A stretch of 6,221 nt of DNA. It comes from an uncultured Chloroflexaceae bacterium (GTDB taxonomy: Bacteria > Chloroflexota > Chloroflexia > Chloroflexales > Chloroflexaceae). The stretch's first letter is position 1. Each line of letters starts with the position of its first letter. Below are positions 1-5,228 of the stretch, in pieces. The DNA is taken from positions 1 to 6,221 of the forward strand of contig CAKZQX010001107.1 of NCBI GenBank assembly GCA_937141995.1, written 5' to 3'. The translations under genes and the position numbers were made by a program. The notes below the pieces were generated by a model that saw nothing but the letters and a program-made list of their open reading frames with translations, did no database searches and had not been told where the DNA came from.

Positions 1-228
1 CCACAGCCTGCCGAGAGCTGTCGAAGGCGGTCTCGATCAGGGTCAGCACGCGCGCCGGCACCGTCCCGGTCAGGATCAGGCGGCGCAGGTCCGCGGGCGT
101 TCCGGCTCCGTCCATGTACCAGCCCAGATGCTTGCGCGCGACGCGAGGGCCCAGCGTGCCGCCGTAAAAGGACAGCATCGCCTCGTAATGCCCGGCGACG
201 ATCCGGGCGAGGTCCGTGCCGGTCGGGG
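1..228 (-). other. DusB/NifR3 C-terminal segment, probably foreign to the rest of the window
   Basis: This stretch encodes about 75 residues that match my memory of the end of alphaproteobacterial DusB (NifR3), including HYEAMLSFYG, ARKHLGWYMD and a following AGTPADLRR helix. The family's catalytic TIM barrel should precede it and is missing, because PanE-like sequence stands in its place. Hand-counted GC for bases 1-220 is about 71%, against about 67-68% for the adjacent PanE-like part, so composition gives only weak support for a foreign origin. The join lies somewhere around 215-245, near a run of six A at 236-241. In many alphaproteobacteria the gene after nifR3 is ntrB, so sequence left of the window could identify the donor. 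Confidence 0.65.
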
Positions 229-679
229 CGGCCGCAAAAAAGGTCGGCCCCATCCCGGCGTGGCGGACTCGTCCCGGGGCCGTCAGGGTGGCCCCCAGCC
301 GCGTGACGCCCTGCGTCACCCGTTGTGCGCCCAGTTCTTGTGCCAGGATTTCCCGATTGCCCAGGCCATTTTGCAGGGTAATCACCAGCGTGGTAGTGTC
401 CAGCAGCGGGCGTATACGCGCGGCCGCCTGCGCCGTCTGATGCGCCTTGACCAGCACCAGCACAATATCACACGGCCCGATCACTGCCGGATCGGCCGTT
501 ACCCGAACAGCACGCCGTTCGCGCCGGTCGTCGCGTTCACACTCGATCCCGTGCTGCTGGATGGCGGCAATCTGCTCCGGCCAGGTACCCAGCAGCCAGA
601 CCGCCGGCCCCGCAACCCCGCTCAGGTAGAACCCCAGCAGGCTGCCCAGCGCACCCACGCCGATGATCCCGATCTTCAT
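1..679 (-). CDS. PanE/ApbA-like N-terminal domain joined in frame to a DusB-type C-terminal domain (partial, runs off left edge)
   Basis: The frame is open from the ATG at 679 to the window edge (226 residues, no stop). Residues 1 to about 147 resemble the NADP-binding half of ketopantoate 2-reductase (PanE/ApbA): the Rossmann loop GVGALG lies at residues 7-12, a VLVLVKAHQT strand follows at about 73-82, and LQNGLGN at 102-108 carries the Asn expected near the active site. In the family, the second domain supplies a catalytic Lys and Glu. Here it is absent. From about residue 152 the protein reads like the C-terminal helical tRNA-binding domain of tRNA-dihydrouridine synthase B, with HYEAML (164-169) and ARKHLGWYMD (181-190). 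The start overlaps the stop of the asparagine-synthetase-like gene as ATGA, which suggests translational coupling. As encoded, this protein should lack ketopantoate reductase activity. A chimeric join is at least as likely as a true fusion. I am fairly sure of both domain identities, but not that the product is real. Confidence 0.7.
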   Translation of the reverse strand, partial: MKIGIIGVGALGSLLGFYLSGVAGPAVWLLGTWPEQIAAIQQHGIECERDDRRERRAVRVTADPAVIGPCDIVLVLVKAHQTAQAAARIRPLLDTTTLVITLQNGLGNREILAQELGAQRVTQGVTRLGATLTAPGRVRHAGMGPTFFAAAPTGTDLARIVAGHYEAMLSFYGGTLGPRVARKHLGWYMDGAGTPADLRRLILTGTVPARVLTLIETAFDSSRQAV

Positions 680-2517
680 TGCTGTTTCATCCGGGCTTGT
701 TCTGTCGCTCTTTCCCAGGCCACCCGCCACCAGCGGCGGCGGGCAAAGTAATCCGGCGTTAGCTCGGCGCGATCCAGGTAGGCCCGCAACCAGAGTTCTA
801 GCGTCAGCACCAGCCAGAGTTTGCCGCCCTGCCGCGGCCAGACTGAACCCTCTCCCCGCAACCAGGCGCGGATCATCTCCGGGCGGAAGAGATCACGCGC
901 CCGCGCCTGCGGACCCAGCAGCAGATCGCCGGCCAGCGTGCGCAGCGGGCCATGCAGCCAGTGCTGCACCGGAACACGCATGCCGCTCTTGGGCCGGTCA
1001 ACAATGGTGGAGGGGAGGAGATCGCGGACTGCCTGTTTCAACACCCATTTCTCCGTTGTTGCCGCCAGCTTGAACTGCGGCGGAATCGCAAATGAGTAGG
1101 CCACAATCGCCGGGTCGAACAGCGGCGAGCGCCCCTCAACTCCGCAGGCGGCCGTCAGCCGCTCAACTTTGGTGAGGATGTGGTGCGCGCCTTTCATGCG
1201 CACATTGGCATGCATCAGCCGATTGAGGTAGTGGCGCATCCCGTTAGCCTGCAGGTAAGGTGCAACCAGCCGCTCGAGCGGCGGCGCATCACGCAACGCC
1301 TCCAGCGCCGCCGGACTCAGGAGTTGCGGCAGGTCTTCGTAGCATTTGCGGTAGGCGCGCAGATAGATCCGGCTGCGCGCGTCCGGGTCATCATCGTGGC
1401 GCTGCAACTCAAACAGCAGCATCGGGATATTTTTCGGGCCACCAAAGCAGGGATCGCCGCCCTCACCATTGAGCAGCACCTGGATGCCCTCATTGGCGGC
1501 GGCGCGGGCCAGCAGCATATTCGGCACCGTCAGCGGATCACCCACGGGACAGTCAAGGTAGGCGACCGCTTCGGCCAGGTATGCGGCCACCGTGGCCCCT
1601 GTGACGGAGAGCACCCGATGGCGGGTGCGGCAGTGGGTGGCAACCAGCCCGGCATAGGCCAGTTCGTTCGGCAGAGCATCGCCAAAGCTGATCGAGTAGG
1701 TGGTCACGGGCCGGTCATGCAGTCGGGCTGCCAGCGCCGTCACCAGACTGCTGTCAAGCCCACCTGAGAGCAGCGCGCCGACCTCCTGGTTGCGTGGCAG
1801 ATAGTTCCGGGTCACATTCTCCAGCAATGTACGCAGATGCGTGGCATAGACTTCGGGCGGATCATCCGGGTTCCATTCATCCTCACACGGCTCCCAGTAG
1901 CGCTCCAGGGTCGCCGTGCCATCCAGCGCAAGCCGCAGGCAGCAACCCGGCAGTAGCTCTTGCACTCCCGCCAGCAACGTCTCGTCACCCGGAAGATAGG
2001 CAAAGGTCAGAAATGAGCGTACCGCCGCAAAGTTGAGGCGGGCCGGCAGACGCGGCCAGCGGCGCAGCGTGCGCAGCGATGATGCGGCGGCCCAGATGCC
2101 GGCGACGCGGGTGTAGAAGAGGGTGCGCGCGCCAACCGGGTCGCGCAGCAGCAGCAGATGGGTGCTGTCCCAGATTGCCAGCGCAAACATCCCGCTGACC
2201 CGGGCCAACCCGGCGGGGCCATACCGGGCATAGAGCCACAGCAATAGTTCTCCATCAGCGCAGGATGCTGCCGGCGCCGGCAGTTCCCGGCTCAGCATGG
2301 CAACCAGCGCCGCCCGGTTGTAGAGCGTCACCGCGCCAACGCCGATCAGGGTTGTCCCAGCGGTCGAAACGGTCCATGGACCAGCTTCACTGACGGGACG
2401 TTCGCCGGGAATGCTACCCAACGCGGCATGCTGCCCGGCATAGAGCAGGTGCCCGCCCATCCGGGTAATCTCACAAGCCGGTTCGGTTGGAGCCAGTGTG
2501 GCACAAAAGCGGGGCAT
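676..2517 (-). CDS. Asparagine-synthetase-like protein with a degenerate glutaminase domain
   Basis: This 613-residue protein has the two-domain AsnB layout. Residues 1 to about 195 form a class II glutaminase-like domain, with SGMFALAIWD at 108-117, LLRDPVGAR at 123-131 and a LLPG turn at 188-191. Residues 225 to about 585 form the ATP-dependent synthetase domain: the PP-loop SGGLDSS is at 251-257, NGEGGD at 350-355, KVERL near 450-454, and GVEGRSPLFD at 459-468. In the family this domain adenylates a carboxylate and forms an amide. The glutaminase nucleophile must be Cys at position 2, but the protein begins MPRFC, and the usual NGE motif reads GAV at 61-63. An in-frame TGA at 2527-2529 rules out a longer start. 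GAGGA lies six bases before the ATG. It may use free ammonia or another amine, as beta-lactam synthetase and lasso-peptide cyclases do. The substrate is unknown. The gene starts 15 bases after the Gly/Asp-rich gene. Confidence 0.88.
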   Translation of the reverse strand: MPRFCATLAPTEPACEITRMGGHLLYAGQHAALGSIPGERPVSEAGPWTVSTAGTTLIGVGAVTLYNRAALVAMLSRELPAPAASCADGELLLWLYARYGPAGLARVSGMFALAIWDSTHLLLLRDPVGARTLFYTRVAGIWAAASSLRTLRRWPRLPARLNFAAVRSFLTFAYLPGDETLLAGVQELLPGCCLRLALDGTATLERYWEPCEDEWNPDDPPEVYATHLRTLLENVTRNYLPRNQEVGALLSGGLDSSLVTALAARLHDRPVTTYSISFGDALPNELAYAGLVATHCRTRHRVLSVTGATVAAYLAEAVAYLDCPVGDPLTVPNMLLARAAANEGIQVLLNGEGGDPCFGGPKNIPMLLFELQRHDDDPDARSRIYLRAYRKCYEDLPQLLSPAALEALRDAPPLERLVAPYLQANGMRHYLNRLMHANVRMKGAHHILTKVERLTAACGVEGRSPLFDPAIVAYSFAIPPQFKLAATTEKWVLKQAVRDLLPSTIVDRPKSGMRVPVQHWLHGPLRTLAGDLLLGPQARARDLFRPEMIRAWLRGEGSVWPRQGGKLWLVLTLELWLRAYLDRAELTPDYFARRRWWRVAWERATEQARMKQQ

Positions 2518-2518
2518 T

Positions 2519-2530
2519 GCGCATCCTCAT
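2519..2530 (-). promoter_or_regulatory. Ribosome binding site of the asparagine-synthetase-like gene
   Basis: On the minus strand the 15-base gap after the stop of the Gly/Asp-rich gene contains GAGGA six bases before the ATG at 2517. Nearby ATGs at about 2530 and 2524 are out of frame with the enzyme or lead into a stop, so this site supports the chosen start. That matters because the start decides whether a catalytic Cys could sit at position 2. Confidence 0.6.
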
Positions 2531-2532
2531 AC

Positions 2533-3054
2533 CTATCCAAAATCACTATCACCACCAAAACCGCCATCGGTATCACCATCGCTGTCACCCCCACCGCCAT
2601 CCCCGCCACCATCCCCGCCACCGCCATTCCCGCTGGTGTTTTCTCTGGCTTTCTCGCGCAGTGCCTGCTCTTCCTCCGCCGAGAGAATCTGCGGCGGAGC
2701 CACGATACTGCCCAGCAGCATCCCCGCGCCGATTCCGGTCAGGATAGCACCGACACGCCCCCCAAACGACGTCTCATTCATCGTCACAACCAGATTGTCC
2801 GGCGTGCCCCAGGCAGTGCGGCCATAGCCCTGCTCGCGGCCATAGACGGACTGGCCCGAGGCAAAGGTGCGCTTGAGTACGCCATCGCCCAGCAGTTCAT
2901 CAACACCGGAGTTGCCCTGATTGTCCTGCCACTCGATCCGCCCATCCGGCAGACGCCGCCGCCACTCGAACCGGCCATCGCTGTAAGTCCGGCGCACACT
3001 CTTGTCGGCGAGCAGTTCATCTTTGTAGGTGAGAATACCGGGTTGTTGAGTCAT
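2533..3054 (-). CDS. Small protein with duplicated N-terminal motif, hydrophobic segment and Gly/Asp-rich tail
   Basis: I do not recognise this 173-residue protein as a named family. Residues 10-75 are polar and beta-rich, with repeated turns of the DGR type (YSDGRFEW, LPDGRIEW) that recall MORN-like or hairpin repeats. A longer internal duplication is visible: DELLADKSVRRTYSDG at 12-27 parallels DELLGDGVLKRTFASG at 52-67. Residues 99-119 form one Gly-rich hydrophobic segment, possibly membrane-inserted. A charged stretch (EEEQALREKAREN) follows, then a 33-residue tail (141-173) with 18 Gly and 8 Asp. There is no signal peptide and no Cys. The ATG at 3054 has GGAG seven bases upstream. It lies 49 bases after the upstream paralog gene and 15 bases before the asparagine-synthetase-like gene. 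The tail could be a flexible linker, a calcium-binding loop region (DSDGDTDG) or a substrate for modification. None of these is shown. Confidence 0.75.
   Translation of the reverse strand: MTQQPGILTYKDELLADKSVRRTYSDGRFEWRRRLPDGRIEWQDNQGNSGVDELLGDGVLKRTFASGQSVYGREQGYGRTAWGTPDNLVVTMNETSFGGRVGAILTGIGAGMLLGSIVAPPQILSAEEEQALREKARENTSGNGGGGDGGGDGGGGDSDGDTDGGFGGDSDFG
2536..2634 (-). repeat. Low-complexity Gly/Asp-coding tract
   Basis: The 3' end of the small-protein gene is built from degenerate 9-12 base units that read GGN GGN GAT on the coding strand. They encode the GGGGD/GGGD run and then the DSDGDTDGG and FGGDSDFG ending. The tract is in frame throughout, and its third bases vary, as expected for a selected protein tail rather than a fresh slippage expansion. 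Confidence 0.75.
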
Positions 3055-3103
3055 GCGGTTGCTCCGTTTTCCGTATGCTGTATCCCGTCGTTCTCGTCAC
3101 ATG

Positions 3104-4057
3104 TTACCCTGTGGGCCAGGTCATAAAGCCGCCGGCCCGTTCGCGCCGCCAGTCGGGCAGCCGGCGTGGTGGTGGCACCAGGTCCAACACAATCCGGCGC
3201 AGCGCCAGCAGTAGCCGGGCCGGCTTGACAGCGGCAACTTCTGCGCACCAGCCGCCATGGAGCCAGGTGCGCTCGTGGGGCGTAAGCGCTGCCGGCCAGT
3301 CATGCACTGCAACCATAGATGCCGGCGTCCGGGTTGCAAAGAGATGCAGGCGCAACGCATGCGCCGGCCGCAGACCGATGGATATCAGTGCGATGGTATC
3401 AGGCAGTTCCAGGTGCGCGCGCACCTGGTTAGCCAGGGCCACACCCTCTGCGCCCGCGTCATGCAGCAGGTAGACGCCGGCCGTCGGCGTACGCAGCAGC
3501 ATCGCGCGGAGCGCATCCGGCAGGGGTGTCGCCGCCGCCAGGTTGAGGACGGCGCAACTGGTTTCGATATGAAAAAGATTTGCCAGCAGCATCCCGGCAA
3601 TCTCCGCATTCTGGCAGATCAGCAGGCGCGGCACCCCGTAGTCGGTCAGGTCGGGTGCGTCACCTACTGGCCGGAACTGCGGCGGTTCGGTTGTCGTCAG
3701 CAGACCCGGCGGCGTGCCCCACCGGTCTGTGTAGGCTTGCAACAGTTCTGCAAAGCGCGCATACTCCAGTGGTGGCGTCAGCGTAAAGGGCGCCATGCGG
3801 ACCAGCCGCAGCCCGCCAACCAACAGCGTGTGCAGCGCCGCCAGACGTACCGCACGACGGGGCTGCCCCAGCAGTGCCGGCGTGATGAGTACTATCCCGG
3901 CAGCCAGGCTCCAGCTTGCCGTCTGGTTCGTCAATCCGGGCGGCAGATGCAGGGTGCGGCACATCTCATAGTAGAGTTGTCGCCGAGTGTAGCGGATCTG
4001 GCCCGGTGCGGCAACTTGTTCAATACTCCTGGTCAGTACCCTGGTCAGATCATGCAT
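3104..4057 (-). CDS. Uncharacterised membrane protein, paralog B (HTH-like plus degenerate Toprim-like domain)
   Basis: This 317-residue protein is a diverged paralog of the gene just upstream. Residues 3-40 hold a helical segment with IRYTRRQLYYEM (21-32). The R-Q-L-Y-Y motif resembles the winged-helix motif around the catalytic Tyr of Spo11/TopoVI-A-type proteins. Two hydrophobic stretches (about 47-64 and 70-83) suggest membrane insertion. Residues 143-240 look like an alpha/beta domain: a PRLLICQNAE strand-loop at 143-152, then VYLLHDAGAEGVALA at 195-209 and a strand ALISIGLRP. In Toprim folds the corresponding loops are acidic (E, and DxD); here they are QNAE and HDAG, so catalysis is doubtful. 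The protein ends AGGFMTWPTG. The zinc ribbon of its paralog is absent. The ATG lies two bases after the paralog's stop without a clear Shine-Dalgarno site, so translation is probably coupled. The topology and paralogy are well supported; the Toprim link is inference. Confidence 0.8.
   Translation of the reverse strand: MHDLTRVLTRSIEQVAAPGQIRYTRRQLYYEMCRTLHLPPGLTNQTASWSLAAGIVLITPALLGQPRRAVRLAALHTLLVGGLRLVRMAPFTLTPPLEYARFAELLQAYTDRWGTPPGLLTTTEPPQFRPVGDAPDLTDYGVPRLLICQNAEIAGMLLANLFHIETSCAVLNLAAATPLPDALRAMLLRTPTAGVYLLHDAGAEGVALANQVRAHLELPDTIALISIGLRPAHALRLHLFATRTPASMVAVHDWPAALTPHERTWLHGGWCAEVAAVKPARLLLALRRIVLDLVPPPRRLPDWRRERAGGFMTWPTG
3409..3428. repeat. Perfect 20-bp palindrome inside paralog B
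   Basis: The left half CCAGGTGCGC is followed directly by its exact reverse complement, with no spacer. The symmetry breaks at the next base on each side. It lies inside the reading frame, over codons for about residues 210-217 (NQVRAHLE). By a simple equal-base estimate, a perfect 20-bp palindrome is expected by chance well below once in 6 kb, although high GC raises that. It could be a protein-binding site, or just a codon coincidence. Confidence 0.6.
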
Positions 4058-4059
4058 AA

Positions 4060-5199
4060 CTACTCAGGCCAAGTCAGAAAGCCAACCGCCTGTGCCGCGT
4101 GTTGTGCCTGCTGTTCGGGATCGCTGCTGCGTTGGGTTGCTACCGCCTGCCGTGGCACAGCCCGGTCAACCGCCTGCGCCACGGCCCGGATCAACCGTAC
4201 AGGTGAAACTGCCGGCAGTGGTGTATAAAAACCCTGCTTTAACCAGTCGAACTCTTGCCGGCTCAACATACCGGCCTGGATCGGGTCAGGCGATGGCGCG
4301 ACCCGCTTCTGCAACAGGCGCAGCAATTCCGGCGATGGATTTGCGCCGAGACACAGCAGGTTATGCTGGATTGCCTGGCGTGGATGTAACCCAACGTCAA
4401 TCACGCTGTGATCGGAGCGTAAGCCCAGCGCCAGCGGCAGACTGCGGACCAGGGTACACCCCTCCAGGCCGGCATCGTGCAGGATCACCAGTGGGCGCTG
4501 CGGGTTAGACCGGAGCGCTACCAGAGTGGCTTCCTCGTCAGGAGTACGCCGCCCATCCCCCGGCAGCAACCCGATGCCCAACCGCTCCGGGACATGATTG
4601 GCCCGCAGGCAGGTCAGAATATCCGACACAGGACAGGCCAGCACTGCCCGCTGGTTGGCCGGCGCCGGATCGGGTGGCAGCGGCCGGCGCGGATCGATCA
4701 TGCCCGGCGGTAGTGCCTGGTAGACCTGCTGCCACCGGACGATCACATCTCGTTGGAAATCGCGGAACTTCATCGGCAACTGGGGACGAAATGGGCGACT
4801 TATCCTGATAGCAATAATTACCAGTGAAACCCCAAACATAATCGCAAGAACTAATGAAATTACTATGCTTAATGGAAGTTCTGTCGCAAATAATACAACT
4901 ATGATCAGAAATATTCCAGGAAATATACTGGCAAAAAGTGTACCAAAAATCTTACGAAAGGGGTGAACGGGCTTTTGGGCTTTCACCGCTTTAAAACTCA
5001 TTGCATGGTATAACTGACCGGCGGTGTACCCAATCGTACCATACTGACTAATTTTCTCCGCTACCTGTGCCAGGCGCAGATCATGCAGGTGCAGCCGGTT
5101 ACGTTTGGGCTCAAGCGCAAACTCCTGCCGACATTTTGAACAACGCCGACCGCCGCGTTCACGATAGAGCAAATCAGCAGAGCAGTGAGGACATTTCAT
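4060..5199 (-). CDS. Uncharacterised zinc-ribbon membrane protein, paralog A
   Basis: This 379-residue protein begins with a zinc ribbon: CPHC at 3-6 and CSKC at 20-23, a CxxC-X13-CxxC spacing. Residues 38-70 form a helical segment with IGYTAGQLYHAM (56-67), the counterpart of the YTRRQLYYEM motif in the downstream gene. Here the second Tyr is His, so a Tyr nucleophile is not conserved. Two clear transmembrane helices follow (about 84-107 and 109-132), joined by a short loop. The C-terminal half (184-280) holds RAVLACPVSD, LLPGD and PLVILHDAGLEG (236-247), then HSVIDVGLHPRQAI. The protein ends AVGFLTWPE. Segment order and end motif match paralog B, so a tandem duplication with gain or loss of the zinc ribbon is likely. 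The start is set by the CPHC motif two residues in; no strong ribosome binding site is visible. Function is unknown. A membrane-tethered nucleic-acid-binding role is possible. Confidence 0.82.
   Translation of the reverse strand: MKCPHCSADLLYRERGGRRCSKCRQEFALEPKRNRLHLHDLRLAQVAEKISQYGTIGYTAGQLYHAMSFKAVKAQKPVHPFRKIFGTLFASIFPGIFLIIVVLFATELPLSIVISLVLAIMFGVSLVIIAIRISRPFRPQLPMKFRDFQRDVIVRWQQVYQALPPGMIDPRRPLPPDPAPANQRAVLACPVSDILTCLRANHVPERLGIGLLPGDGRRTPDEEATLVALRSNPQRPLVILHDAGLEGCTLVRSLPLALGLRSDHSVIDVGLHPRQAIQHNLLCLGANPSPELLRLLQKRVAPSPDPIQAGMLSRQEFDWLKQGFYTPLPAVSPVRLIRAVAQAVDRAVPRQAVATQRSSDPEQQAQHAAQAVGFLTWPE
4804..4950 (-). other. AT-rich block encoding the two transmembrane helices of paralog A
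   Basis: Base composition drops sharply to AT-rich over about 4795-4990, in contrast to GC-rich flanks. The block matches residues 84-132, where Ile, Phe, Leu and Val codons are used with many A/T third positions. The equivalent helices in paralog B are Ala/Leu/Gly-rich and GC-rich. Amino-acid need explains part of the shift, but the third positions suggest a different history or a local constraint. Confidence 0.6.
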
Positions 5200-5213
5200 A
5201 GTATCACGGAGTT

Positions 5214-5226
5214 GGGGCCAGGCCCC
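5214..5226 (-). other. GC-rich hairpin between cupin and paralog A genes
   Basis: The 29-base gap contains an inverted repeat GGGGCC-T-GGCCCC, realistically a 5-bp stem with a 3-base loop. It starts three bases after the cupin stop codon. No U-run follows, so it is not a good intrinsic terminator. It may protect the 3' end of a processed cupin transcript, cause a pause, or be chance in GC-rich DNA. Confidence 0.4.
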
Positions 5227-5228
5227 GG

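Noticed and set aside
228..235. NotI-type GCGGCCGC at the PanE/DusB join as a cloning scar
   Set aside because: The same octamer also occurs at 420-427 inside the PanE-like part, so it is ordinary in this GC-rich DNA and not evidence of a construct.
128..751. Long plus-strand open frame opposite the PanE/DusB-like gene
   Set aside because: Its translation is Arg/Gln/Pro-rich without any domain, it lies antisense to frames with clear family motifs, and it crosses two minus-strand genes.
1180..1767. Plus-strand open frame of 195 codons opposite the asparagine-synthetase-like gene
   Set aside because: It is antisense to the conserved synthetase domain including the PP-loop; its openness is expected from high GC on the opposite strand.
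676..2517. Cys5 of the synthetase as a glutaminase nucleophile after removal of a four-residue leader
   Set aside because: Propeptide processing occurs in some class II amidotransferases, but the residues after Cys5 (ATLAP) lack the GI/GV pattern and the NGE motif is also gone, so the site looks dead.
2536..2634. CRISPR-like or satellite array
   Set aside because: The repeats are short, degenerate, in frame and lack spacers; they are a protein low-complexity tail.
3055..3103. Terminator or promoter in the 49-base gap between paralog B and the small-protein gene
   Set aside because: I see no stem with a U-run and no convincing -10/-35 pair, only a GGAG ribosome binding site near its end.
3257..4228. 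Plus-strand open frame of 323 codons opposite paralog B
   Set aside because: It is longer than the gene it opposes, but it reads as Cys/Arg/Gln-rich low-similarity sequence and crosses the boundary between the two paralogs, which are mutually homologous on the minus strand.
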